A DNA stretch of 64,000 nucleotides. Source: Methanolobus vulcani. Its GTDB lineage: Archaea; Halobacteriota; Methanosarcinia; Methanosarcinales; Methanosarcinaceae. The stretch covers positions 62,001 to 126,000 of the forward strand of contig NZ_VIAQ01000011.1 of the NCBI RefSeq assembly GCF_006546655.1, read 5' to 3'. The first letter of the stretch is position 1; the number at the start of each line of letters is the position of its first letter. The notes beneath the pieces are model-generated. The model did no database searches and was not told the origin of the DNA. It saw only the letters and a program-made list of their open reading frames with translations. Below, piece by piece: positions 19,390 through 27,479 of the stretch. Made by a program: the position numbers and the translations under genes.

Positions 19390-20079
19390 GATCATTACTC
19401 CTTTTATATTAGAGGATATAGCGCAAAGAACGATAGTTGTTGTTAGTAATACTAATTTACAGTGAGTATATAAATAGATTATGCATTCGTATATTATTAA
19501 ATGGCATTAAAGTAACACCGTAGTAACAAATCGCAAATTACTTCTGAAAAGGACGATGGATAAAATAATACAAATATGAGCAAACAAAGTATCACCCATA
19601 AATAAAATACAGTTCAATAGCAGAATAATTGCAGTTCCCAATAAAAGGAATATAAAGTTAGAACATAATGCGGAAAGATTAAGTGAAATCTACATAATGC
19701 ATGAATATTGAGTAGAAAGTAATACATAATTATACACATTGTTTTGCAAGATATAACAATATACCGAGTTCAATCTAATATAAAAATATAGTAATCCGTA
19801 TTCGTAAAAATCAAATACTAACTGTTAACGCGTGTGAAAAAATTGAAGCAGTTGCCCCCAAAATACGAATACAGGAAAAAACAAGCAGGAACCTTAAGAA
19901 GTCTTTATTTTAAAAAGTAAATGATATTACTATAAGATTTAACAAATACCATAAAAAAGAGAAAGGTGTGTTATTCATACAAATAACACGATATACCATA
20001 AAAGAACAATGAAAGTAAAGCCTTTTATATCGAAAAAATAGAGTTCTGCCCCTACTCAAACAAATAGGAGTTAATTAAG
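19390..20079. other. 690-base AT-rich intergenic stretch
   Basis: No coding region could be supported on either strand. It holds the NicO promoter (TATA near 19465-19473, TTAGT-AAT-ACTAA dyad at 19443-19455), a GTGTTAT inverted repeat at 19968-19989, and a TTTATATC box at about 20023-20031 serving the downstream small gene. The remaining roughly 450 bases show no conserved structure I can see; a small RNA cannot be excluded. Confidence 0.6.
19968..19989. promoter_or_regulatory. GTGTTAT inverted repeat upstream of the 64-residue gene
   Basis: GTGTTAT, an 8-base spacer and ATAACAC form a perfect dyad about 35 bases before the TATA box of the following gene. It resembles a dimeric regulator site; which regulator is unknown. 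Confidence 0.45.
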
Positions 20080-20274
20080 ATGTTATGGAGTTACTCAAAA
20101 ATAGACGAATCAAAAGTAAAGACCATTGAAGAACTTGAAAAGAAACTGGGTGTAACCATTCTTGCATTCTCCGGACAGGATATCAAAAACGCAGAACTTA
20201 CATCCGATGATCTTGAACAGATCAAGGCAGTAGAAGGCGAACTTGGCCTCTCACTCGTAGCTGTCAAAATGTAA
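20080..20274 (+). CDS. Small conserved hypothetical protein (64 aa)
   Basis: A small acidic cytoplasmic protein with alternating helical segments (TIEELEKKLGVTILAF, then TSDDLEQIKAVEGELGLSLVAV). The two halves look alike, each ending in a short hydrophobic strand, which suggests a compact alpha/beta fold. I do not recognise a named family. Expression signals are strong: a TATA-like TTTATATC about 50 bases upstream, GGAG at about 20067-20070, and a GGCGTTC hairpin terminator downstream. It is therefore likely a real, independently transcribed gene. Confidence 0.75.
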   Translation: MLWSYSKIDESKVKTIEELEKKLGVTILAFSGQDIKNAELTSDDLEQIKAVEGELGLSLVAVKM

Positions 20275-20335
20275 GTATAATCTTAAACTTATTTTTTCAG
20301 GATACTAAAAACACCCTATTTTAATATCGATTCCC

Positions 20336-20368
20336 GGCGTTCACTCATCCCCTGAACGCCACTTTTTT
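20336..20368 (+). terminator. Hairpin terminator after the 64-residue gene
   Basis: GGCGTTC and GAACGCC form a 7-base GC-rich stem with an 11-base loop, followed by ACTTTTTT. It begins about 60 bases past the stop codon. Confidence 0.65.
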
Positions 20369-20493
20369 GATTTAGATCTTCTTCTAAAGTCATCTTCTTG
20401 CTTAACTTTTTACCATGTAGTAACAAGCATTTTCAAAAATAAAATAAGACAAAAGAAGAATACATATACCAATACACCTATTTACCAAGTAGT

Positions 20494-21039
20494 ATGAGTA
20501 TAGAGGATAATGAGAATAACGATATTGAATCACAATTCTTAAAATTGTTTTATGCACTTGACAGTAAAACAAGGCTAAAAATGATTAAGAGCCTTCATGA
20601 AAATGAAAAACACATTTCGCAGCTGGCTCGCGAACAAGAGTTATCAATTCCTGTTGCATCAAAACACGTGAGCATTCTTGAAGAGGCCAGTCTTATTGAA
20701 AGGCACATATATGGAAAAACCCATGTTCTGGAAATAAATAACAAAGATGTTGCCAGTTCACTGGATATCCTTGCGCCAACAAAAACAGTGAAGGCAAAAA
20801 AAGGCAGTAATCTGCTGGATTCCCTGAAAAAGGTTGCAATCGTGGAAACAAAGAAGATTAAAGGAATAGAACAGGTAGTTGCAGTTAACGGGGATGAAGG
20901 ATTTTTTATATATGAAAAGGATGGAGAACTCTGTAACCAGACGGTCCAGAAATACATATTAAGTGATGATGTAACAATTACATGGAAGAAACTTGAACCC
21001 GTTGCAAAATTGCGTCTTAATATCGAGATAGAAGATTGA
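20494..21039 (+). CDS. ArsR-type HTH protein fused to a DUF4430-like domain
   Basis: A 181-residue protein in two parts. Residues about 14-90 form an ArsR-type winged helix (DSKTRLKMIKSL, then AREQELSIPVASKHVSIL). Residues about 100-181 look like the DUF4430 beta-grasp domain found in transcobalamin-like and other surface proteins (LLDSLKKVA, AVNGDEGFFIYEKDGEL, QKYILSDDVTITWKKL). The domain match is by eye and needs a profile search. The combination suggests a regulator that senses a ligand through the C-terminal domain. It lies alone, with an ATACATATAC promoter-like box at about 20460. Confidence 0.75.
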   Translation: MSIEDNENNDIESQFLKLFYALDSKTRLKMIKSLHENEKHISQLAREQELSIPVASKHVSILEEASLIERHIYGKTHVLEINNKDVASSLDILAPTKTVKAKKGSNLLDSLKKVAIVETKKIKGIEQVVAVNGDEGFFIYEKDGELCNQTVQKYILSDDVTITWKKLEPVAKLRLNIEIED

Positions 21040-21241
21040 TTCATCCTGAAAATACTCATACAGAACCAGCATAAACCTATTTTCACAACTTAGCAGGCAT
21101 CTGATTTTGCGTATAAAATTCCCAATTAATCCAAATTGAAATCTGAAAATTTCCAGACAACCGAACAACTATTTATACATTAAAGCTAATTACTGTTAGT
21201 ATTATTGGTTTCATACATTATCTGCACCGATGAGGGATAAA

Positions 21242-21490
21242 ATGTACCTACAAATTGCTGAATACAAAAATACAGCTTATGAAACACATAAGAATGGACT
21301 GTTCTGGCAGACGTACATATATAAAAAAGACATTGATCACAATTATAGGCTGATCGACATAGCCAGATTTCTGGTCGAACCAGAAGCCGAAGCCATCCAT
21401 GAAATCATTGACAGGGCAGCATCTGCCATCAACCAGCAATTTCCAGATTCAAAGGGATTGAATATTCATTCAGTAGGAGAATTATCTTGA
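21242..21490 (+). CDS. Hypothetical protein, first gene of an unknown pair
   Basis: An 82-residue protein (MYLQIAEYKNTAYETHK at the start) with a Tyr/His-rich first half and a helical second half. No family recognised. Start 21242 is chosen over an ATG 12 bases earlier because GAGGGA then lies 4-5 bases upstream. A TTTATACAT box at about 21171-21179 is a fair promoter. The stop overlaps the next start as TTGA, so the two proteins are probably made together. Confidence 0.6.
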   Translation: MYLQIAEYKNTAYETHKNGLFWQTYIYKKDIDHNYRLIDIARFLVEPEAEAIHEIIDRAASAINQQFPDSKGLNIHSVGELS

Positions 21491-22098
21491 ATACATTGAT
21501 CTATAAAAAAGCTATAGAAATGCTTCATGATACAAAAGGAATAGAAAAAGCAATCGTTCTTGAAAATGATGATGTTAAGATAATAAAAAAACTTGAAGAA
21601 AAAGATGAACAGATGAATTCATTATATCTTGGCAGAAAACACAACATTGGAGTCAAAAAAGTTCTAAGATCGGACATATTGCTGGCTTTTGTAACTAACA
21701 TAGACTATAAGTGGCCAACAGATAATCTAAAGATAATATATCAGGGAGAAATTATTGGAAGAGACATCAGCGATGCGAATGAAATTAAAGAGTACATAAA
21801 CTCAAATGATCATTGCGTATTTGGCAACATTGTAGTCAACTTCCGCAAAATGAAATGTCAGGAGAATACAACCGAAGTACCACTATTGATAATCAGTGCT
21901 AAACCATGGGATGAAGCTGAAGGAATGAACTTTGTATCTGAAGCGTTAATAGCATCACCTTCAAGGTTAACCGATGAATACATCAAATCCAAAATACCAC
22001 ATGGAAGAGATTTACATGTTGGAACTTTTCTTGTTGGATTAAATATCGAAAAAGAGGGAATTGGACAATTCACCATAAAAAACATGATCGAGAACTAA
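21487..22098 (+). CDS. Hypothetical protein, second gene of the unknown pair
   Basis: A 203-residue soluble protein read from a TTG that overlaps the previous stop codon. It begins with a helical segment (YKKAIEMLHDTKGIEKAIVLE) and has mixed alpha/beta character, including VPLLIISAKPWDEAEG and ending RDLHVGTFLVGLNIEKEG. No catalytic motif or known domain was recognised, and composition is more AT-rich than the flanking core genes. The coupled start and lack of known relatives make this pair a candidate lineage-specific unit. Confidence 0.6.
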   Translation: MNTLIYKKAIEMLHDTKGIEKAIVLENDDVKIIKKLEEKDEQMNSLYLGRKHNIGVKKVLRSDILLAFVTNIDYKWPTDNLKIIYQGEIIGRDISDANEIKEYINSNDHCVFGNIVVNFRKMKCQENTTEVPLLIISAKPWDEAEGMNFVSEALIASPSRLTDEYIKSKIPHGRDLHVGTFLVGLNIEKEGIGQFTIKNMIEN

Positions 22099-22104
22099 AA
22101 ACAA

Positions 22105-22130
22105 ATTGATTCAAAAAATAAAAAATCAAT
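22105..22130. terminator. Possible bidirectional terminator between convergent genes
   Basis: ATTGATT and AATCAAT pair across a 12-base A-rich loop, in the short gap between the unknown pair and cbiO, overlapping the cbiO end. The A/T runs on either side would give U-rich tails in both directions. Confidence 0.4.
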
Positions 22131-23466
22131 TGTTTGTGCTCTCTGCTTCTGGCTTTTTTTGTTCGGGATTAACAACAGTAACCGGGATATTTATTCCGCT
22201 TTTTTCCATGTAACCTTTTATCCTTTTCATAGCATGACACACCATGCCGCCATTTGTAAGAATTAAGCATCTTTGACCTGCCAGGGAGTTCAGGATTGAA
22301 CGGTCTACAACTCCTGCAGTTACATGGAGATAGATCTCATCTCTTTCTGCAAGGATTTTGCTCCTCTTGCCCATGGCACCAACACATTCAATCTCATCTC
22401 TGAGAATTATGTCGCAAAGCTCATTTTTAGAATATCTGGATGTGTCATATATGCCGATAAAACCTGCCCTGTATGGCCTTCTTTCCATTTCTACAATTGC
22501 AAGGTTATCTTCATGAACATGGAGAACCTTGCAGTTTGCAGCCTCGTAGCCGGAATCAGGTGCATAATCACCATACAATATACCAAGATTGATGTAATCC
22601 CCTTCTTTTACCTCAGATGGTACTTTTGCCCACAATAACTGCTGTGAACGTAGTGAATGAACAAGGTCAGGAATGTCACGTGGACAACATTGAGGTTTTA
22701 CAAGACCTCTACGTTTAATCTCTTCATAAATCTCAAGAGTAACAGGTCTTCTAAGGTAAGCTGTTTTCAGATTTTCTTCATCCATGAAGATAGATTCAGG
22801 AGTACCTTCACTGATCACCTTATGCTCATTCATAAGGAATACATAATCTGCCCACCCATATGCCAGGTCAACGTCGTGTGTTGATATGATAATTGTTTTC
22901 CCGAAGTAGTTAAGCTCATTGAGCAGGTCCATTACCTCATCTGCACCCACCGGATCAAGATTTGCAAGTGGTTCATCCAGAATGATTAATTCAGGGTCCA
23001 TTGCAACAATACCTGCAATTGCAACCCTCTTTTTCTGGCCACCACTCAGGTGGTGAGGAGGTTTATCCTTCAGGTGCGTCAGACCTACATATTCCAGAGT
23101 ATTATTAACAATTGATTCAACTTTATCCTTTGGATAACCAAGATTCGTTGGTCCGAAGGCAACATCCTGATAGATAGTAGGAGCAAATATCTGGTCATCT
23201 GAATTCTGAAAAACGATACCGATATTCTTCCTGACATCCCTCAGGGATTTAGAATCATATTTCATGGACTCCCCATGGAAGAGTATTTCACCCTTTTTAG
23301 GACGGTGAGTTCCATTCATTGAGAGAAACAATGTTGATTTTCCGGAACCATTGCGTCCGACAAAAGCTATTTTTTTACCTTTTTCAATGGAAATATTAAT
23401 ATTATCAAGAGCAAGGGTACCATCAGGATAGGAAAAACTCAGATTTTTTGTTTCTAATATAATCAT
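22126..23466 (-). CDS. cbiO: Cobalt ABC (ECF-type) transporter ATPase CbiO with extra C-terminal domain
   Basis: The first 250 or so residues are a standard ECF ATPase: Walker [11 protein letters not shown]-loop near [10 protein letters not shown], signature [12 protein letters not shown], Walker [14 protein letters not shown]. This powers uptake through CbiQ and CbiM. It is much longer than usual CbiO (446 aa): about 190 added residues include two Cys-Cys/Cys segments ([22 protein letters not shown]) and a LTNGGMV strand, with no fold I can name. Start 23466 is fixed by GAGGTGA just upstream; it overlaps the cbiQ end region. Confidence 0.93.
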   Translation of the reverse strand: MIILETKNLSFSYPDGTLALDNINISIEKGKKIAFVGRNGSGKSTLFLSMNGTHRPKKGEILFHGESMKYDSKSLRDVRKNIGIVFQNSDDQIFAPTIYQDVAFGPTNLGYPKDKVESIVNNTLEYVGLTHLKDKPPHHLSGGQKKRVAIAGIVAMDPELIILDEPLANLDPVGADEVMDLLNELNYFGKTIIISTHDVDLAYGWADYVFLMNEHKVISEGTPESIFMDEENLKTAYLRRPVTLEIYEEIKRRGLVKPQCCPRDIPDLVHSLRSQQLLWAKVPSEVKEGDYINLGILYGDYAPDSGYEAANCKVLHVHEDNLAIVEMERRPYRAGFIGIYDTSRYSKNELCDIILRDEIECVGAMGKRSKILAERDEIYLHVTAGVVDRSILNSLAGQRCLILTNGGMVCHAMKRIKGYMEKSGINIPVTVVNPEQKKPEAESTNN

Positions 23467-23476
23467 ATATCTCACC

Positions 23477-24259
23477 TCAAATAACGGACGCACCCCGTGT
23501 AAAATAAAAAGTCAGTATCACCAATGCGAAATAAACTAGAGTCAATATTAATTCAGAGAACTTAACAGGCCTTTTATCATCCAAAATTGTCAATTTTCCA
23601 TCATAACATCGCGAGTTCATGGAAACAAATATCTTCTCGCCCTGTTCCCATGACCTTATGAAAAGGTTTGTTCCAAGCATGACCATGGACTTGAAAGATG
23701 TCCTGAAATCCTTGTAACCAAGCCTTACGGACTGAGCATATTTCACACCCATTGCTACATCAAGAAAAACGAAGATATAACGATACATCATCATAGCAAT
23801 CTCAAGAAATGAGTCAGGAAGCTTTGTAGCCTTGAGAACTGAAAAAAGCTCGATCATGGGCGTTGTTAGAGAAAGGAAAAACAGACATGACATACCACCA
23901 AGTGTACGTGCTAAAACCAAAAGGGCCATATTAAGGCCAGCCTTGCTTACACCAAGAGTATAACCTAAAATATCGAACGAGAATAATTTGGCACCTTCAC
24001 CAAAGAAGAATGCGATTATGACCACGCTAACTATAACAAAACTAGCAGGAGCTGCAAGTAGCTTGAAATAGAATGATATAGGAATCTTTGCAAAATAAAG
24101 AGTTGCAAAGCTCATACATATAGCTACAAGAAAGGGAACCAGTGGTGAGTTAGAAGATACGCCCGCCAGTAGTCCAAAAGTCACAATGGATATTTTAAGC
24201 CAGTTATTTTTGTACCTGAGTGGGCTCAGTACCGCATAGTCATCAAGTATATGTGCCAT
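23477..24259 (-). CDS. cbiQ: Cobalt ECF transporter transmembrane protein CbiQ
   Basis: A membrane protein of about 260 residues, the scaffold that couples the CbiO ATPase to the CbiM substrate protein. It has five or six hydrophobic segments and the two coupling motifs of the EcfT/CbiQ family: [19 protein letters not shown] holds the Ala-Arg-Gly-like signature region, with another near [16 protein letters not shown] start at [10 protein letters not shown], where GGATC lies about 8 bases upstream. The cbiO Shine-Dalgarno sequence is close to the cbiQ stop, so they form one operon. Confidence 0.9.
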   Translation of the reverse strand: MAHILDDYAVLSPLRYKNNWLKISIVTFGLLAGVSSNSPLVPFLVAICMSFATLYFAKIPISFYFKLLAAPASFVIVSVVIIAFFFGEGAKLFSFDILGYTLGVSKAGLNMALLVLARTLGGMSCLFFLSLTTPMIELFSVLKATKLPDSFLEIAMMMYRYIFVFLDVAMGVKYAQSVRLGYKDFRTSFKSMVMLGTNLFIRSWEQGEKIFVSMNSRCYDGKLTILDDKRPVKFSELILTLVYFALVILTFYFTRGASVI

Positions 24260-24498
24260 TTTTAGATCCAACCAATTATAAAACAATACAAATTGTGTAA
24301 ATAATAGCTGTACAAGTGTAATGTAATACGATAGAGAACGTTATACATAAGTATTTCGTTGTTATGTTCCACGATTATAATCATACTCTAAAAAAGGTAG
24401 ACGCATAAATCAATTTGCATAAAATGCTTTGAAATTAATCAGATTAATCAAAATAAATTGTTTACAAGCATTTAGATTTAAAAAAGAAAAAGGGAAAT

Positions 24499-24520
24499 GT
24501 GCTTCTTTCAGGAGAAGCAC
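24499..24520 (-). terminator. Hairpin terminator after cbiMN
   Basis: GTGCTTCT and AGAAGCAC form an 8-base stem with a 6-base loop just past the cbiN stop. On the minus strand the sequence continues CATTTCCCTTTTTCTTTTTT. This separates cbiMN from cbiQO. Confidence 0.75.
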
Positions 24521-24528
24521 GTCATGAA

Positions 24529-24819
24529 TTAATTACCCTGACCTTTGCCCTTATAGTATCCAAATGTGTAACCAATTACGATTGCACCGAATGCAGCCTG
24601 AAGTGCAAAGAGAAGACTTTCGGTTTCTCCTCCAGGTGGTTCAAAGAGATATTTCTGGAACCATGGTACAAAAGGTTCATAACCAAAGTTCTCTGCGACA
24701 TAATCTCCTGCTGCACCGTCTGCACCACCAAATTCGGAATCCGGATTTGCTGCAGCACCGTAAAAGAACTGAGCAGCAAAAAGAATTACAATTATAGCTA
24801 CAAAGTACTCCAGTTTCAT
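24529..24819 (-). CDS. cbiN: Cobalt transport accessory protein CbiN
   Basis: A 96-residue protein with two transmembrane helices and an extracytoplasmic loop (YGAAANPDSEFGGADGAAG). The second helix has the CbiN signature GGETESLLFALQAAFGAIVIGYTFGYYKGK. CbiN is needed for metal loading of CbiM in Cbi-type transporters. Its ATG overlaps the cbiM stop (ATGA), and a terminator follows. Confidence 0.95.
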   Translation of the reverse strand: MKLEYFVAIIVILFAAQFFYGAAANPDSEFGGADGAAGDYVAENFGYEPFVPWFQKYLFEPPGGETESLLFALQAAFGAIVIGYTFGYYKGKGQGN

Positions 24820-25511
24820 TCCATTGCCTCCTTGAGTTTTGCAACTGCAGATGTACTAAGCACATTCAGGTCAATCAATACATCACTCTTGATCTGTACA
24901 ACATACTTCATGATAAGTGCTGTAAGAGCACCTTCCATTATTGCAAGTGGAACCTGGGTTGCTGCGAATATTGTGGCAAATGCCGTGAATGATGCCAATA
25001 TACCACCTTCAGCCGCAGGGAACGCCACTGCTAATTGCACAGAAGTTACAACATAAGTTACCCAATCAGCAATTGCTGTTGCAAGGAAAACATTCAGGTA
25101 GAAGTTGATACCTGCCTTGGATGCAGCCTTATAGAACGCATAAGCAACTGCAGGACCAATAATTGCCATTGATGCAGAGTTTGCACCAAGTGTGGTTATA
25201 CCGCCGTGTGCCAGGAAAATTGCCTGATAGAGGAGTACAATTACTCCAAGAACAGCCGTAATACCTGGACCAAAAAGAATTGCTGCCATTCCCGTACCTG
25301 TAGGGTGTGATGAACTTCCAGTCACAGACGGAAGTTTAAGAGAAGACAATACGAAAATAAAAGCGCCAGCAACTGCCAACAGAGGAATAACGTCACGTCT
25401 TGCACTTACAAGTTTATTCAATTTGTACATACCATACAATATAACAGGAATAGAAAATACAAACCATAACTGCCACCATGGAGATGGCAAGAAACCTTCG
25501 AATATATGCAT
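24816..25511 (-). CDS. cbiM: Cobalt-binding substrate protein CbiM
   Basis: CbiM is the S-component that captures Co(II). The mature N-terminus Met-His-Ile supplies metal ligands in this family, and MHIFEGFLPSPWW is exactly the CbiM type. The second metal-binding His is in GSSHPTGTGMAAILFGP. About seven hydrophobic segments make up its 231 residues. Placement next to cbiDE, and its CbiN partner, favour cobalt over nickel, but NikM-type specificity cannot be ruled out. Confidence 0.95.
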   Translation of the reverse strand: MHIFEGFLPSPWWQLWFVFSIPVILYGMYKLNKLVSARRDVIPLLAVAGAFIFVLSSLKLPSVTGSSSHPTGTGMAAILFGPGITAVLGVIVLLYQAIFLAHGGITTLGANSASMAIIGPAVAYAFYKAASKAGINFYLNVFLATAIADWVTYVVTSVQLAVAFPAAEGGILASFTAFATIFAATQVPLAIMEGALTALIMKYVVQIKSDVLIDLNVLSTSAVAKLKEAME

Positions 25512-25842
25512 TATTTTTCACCTTCCATATAACGAACAATAACTGGACTGCTTACAAACAAGCCAGTTAGCACCGTGAACAATTTGAATCGTTTCATGTG
25601 AACAACTAAATTTGTTTTGGCTATTGGATGTAATATGTTATGGTACATAAACATAACGATTCTCTACTGAGATTATTAATTTTATCTCGAAAGCTAAGAA
25701 ACTTTACTGATAATGAAATAATACAATACACACTAACAAATCATCATAAGTAACAGTGAAGCGAATTATATATAAAAATCACTTTATCAAAAAAATCAGA
25801 AGAAATTGTTTTATTACAACAAATATTTCATATGATGAGTAT
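25512..25842. other. 331-base spacer upstream of cbiM
   Basis: It separates the cbiE stop (25843) from the cbiM start (25511). It contains a GTTATG dyad (25637-25657) and a TATATATAAA stretch near 25768-25778. I see no coding sequence and no element resembling a B12-box or cobalamin riboswitch. Confidence 0.6.
25637..25657. promoter_or_regulatory. GTTATG/CATAAC dyad upstream of cbiM
   Basis: GTTATG, a 9-base spacer, CATAAC form a perfect dyad 126-146 bases before cbiM. The half-site GTTAT recurs in the dyad at nikR (633-657) and twice between cbiQ and cbiN (about 24340 and 24361), so a metal regulator such as NikR is a reasonable candidate. Confidence 0.4.
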
Positions 25843-26424
25843 TTATTGTACTATCATAACGCAGTACACATCTGATAAATTCTCAGGTGGCTCTGCCACC
25901 GTTCCACAAACAGAACGTTCATGGGGATAACCAATATCCTCATAGATACATATTCTTGCATTAACACCCATTCCCAGTAATACTGCTGCAATCTCTTTTG
26001 GTCCAAAGCTGTCCGCAGGTAGCAGGAATATATTCTTACCCAGACCAATTTCCCTTATCAAGACTTCCTTTGCAGGTGCAGGGTCCCTGCCATGTGCAGT
26101 GATCATTGCAAGTGTTGACATATCAACATGAAAACGAGAACATGCAGCCTGTATGGATGATACGCCTGTAACAACACGATCTTTTTCCGTGGCAAACTTA
26201 CCAAGTCCTGAAAACATTGGATCGCCAGTAGAGAGTATAACTGCATCTTCCGGTAAAAGATGGAGATTCTTATAATCTTTAATAATATGAGCATCGCATT
26301 TGATGAACTCTTCTGCAAGTTCGATAGAACGTTTTGAACCATACACAACAGGAGCATTGCTGATTACCCCTATAGCTTCCTGGGTCAACATATTCGGACC
26401 AACGCCCACACCCACTACTATCAT
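25843..26424 (-). CDS. cbiE: Cobalt-precorrin-7 (C5)-methyltransferase
   Basis: A 193-residue precorrin methyltransferase of the TP-methylase fold. The family features are the starting VVGVGVGPNMLTQEA (SAM-binding Gly-rich loop), the ILSTGDPMFSGLG motif, and the VTGVSSIQAACSRFHVDM stretch that places the substrate. CbiE methylates C5 of the corrin ring; its usual partner CbiT is a separate gene outside the window. It follows cbiD by three bases, forming one operon. Confidence 0.95.
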   Translation of the reverse strand: MIVVGVGVGPNMLTQEAIGVISNAPVVYGSKRSIELAEEFIKCDAHIIKDYKNLHLLPEDAVILSTGDPMFSGLGKFATEKDRVVTGVSSIQAACSRFHVDMSTLAMITAHGRDPAPAKEVLIREIGLGKNIFLLPADSFGPKEIAAVLLGMGVNARICIYEDIGYPHERSVCGTVAEPPENLSDVYCVMIVQ

Positions 26425-26427
26425 TAA

Positions 26428-27438
26428 TTATTCCCCGCTGTCCATTAACACGGTACCGTCCCTGTCAACAACGACAATACGGGCACCTTTGCCTTTTTCC
26501 ACAGCCATATTAAATGCCTGCTTAAGACGCTCATTCTCAGGGTCAAGTTCTATCATCTCAACAACAGTAGCAAAGCCGCTTTCTTTAAGCATATCAGGAT
26601 TGCCCCATTTCAACACAAGTCCCGGCAATCCACAGATAACCACATCACCATGTGCTGAATCAAGAGCCTCGGATATACGGCTTCCTGCAAGCACAACAGT
26701 GTGATCCGGGAAAAGCATGGTTGAGTAACGAATGCCAACTCTGCCTGTGGTGAGCACCACTTTGTCAGAGTGTCTTATGAGATCACCTTTCATCTCACCC
26801 AGGTGATCATTCCATGGTTCCACAAATCCTGTACTTCCTAGAATGGAAATTCCATCAACAATACCAATACGGCTGTTCAGGGTCTGCTTCGCAATTTCCT
26901 TACCTCTTGGAAGATAGATAGTTACTTCAGCACCCTTAAGTCCAAGCTCATCCACAGCTTCCTTAATGGATTCTTTGATTTGCTTCATGGGACCAGGATT
27001 AATCGCAGGATGGCCTTTCCTGGATTCCAAGCCGCTGCGGGTAACAATTCCAATCCCTTCGCCTGCATAGACACTAATACCTTCAGCTTCCCTGGCATCG
27101 GCAACGAATTCAAGGCCCCTTGTAATATCAGATTCGTGATCGTTATTCATCTTCACTGCAACAGCATGTCCCTTGCTTCCTGTGACATCCATCTCTGCCC
27201 TGAGTCCAACAGACGTTGGAACTGAAATATGGTTTACATCACCGCCCAGGGAAAGAACAGCTGCCTTTGCAGCCATTGCTGCAGTGGTTCCGGTAGTATA
27301 TCCTCTCTTTAATACAGAACCATCGCTCAGAACCACAAGAGTTCCGTTCTTTATACCCTCTTCAAGCTCTTCACGTGGCATTTTAGAACGATCCAGCCAT
27401 TCGTCTGGAATCCTGGATTTGTTTACCGGGTCAATCAT
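26428..27438 (-). CDS. cbiD: Cobalt-precorrin-5B (C1)-methyltransferase
   Basis: A 336-residue enzyme that methylates C1 of the corrin macrocycle in the early-cobalt (anaerobic) cobalamin pathway. The N-terminal [19 protein letters not shown] segment and [27 protein letters not shown] in the C-terminal half are typical of CbiD. TTTTAAAA in the 41-base gap to mutL sits about 25 bases before this ATG, so cbiDE may start from its own promoter with almost no leader even though mutL lies upstream on the same strand. Confidence 0.95.
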   Translation of the reverse strand: MIDPVNKSRIPDEWLDRSKMPREELEEGIKNGTLVVLSDGSVLKRGYTTGTTAAMAAKAAVLSLGGDVNHISVPTSVGLRAEMDVTGSKGHAVAVKMNNDHESDITRGLEFVADAREAEGISVYAGEGIGIVTRSGLESRKGHPAINPGPMKQIKESIKEAVDELGLKGAEVTIYLPRGKEIAKQTLNSRIGIVDGISILGSTGFVEPWNDHLGEMKGDLIRHSDKVVLTTGRVGIRYSTMLFPDHTVVLAGSRISEALDSAHGDVVICGLPGLVLKWGNPDMLKESGFATVVEMIELDPENERLKQAFNMAVEKGKGARIVVVDRDGTVLMDSGE

Positions 27439-27479
27439 CTCAGGTCAATTGTAAGTAATACTTTTAAAATCTACCGACT

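Noticed and set aside
21185-21215. Third copy of the mutS/mutL promoter block (TGTTAGTATTATTGG)
   Set aside because: Only the first ten bases match, the orientation relative to the gene differs and AT-rich sequence makes this likely by chance.
25512-25842. Cobalamin riboswitch before cbiM
   Set aside because: I found no B12-box-like conserved core or matching stems; only a short dyad.
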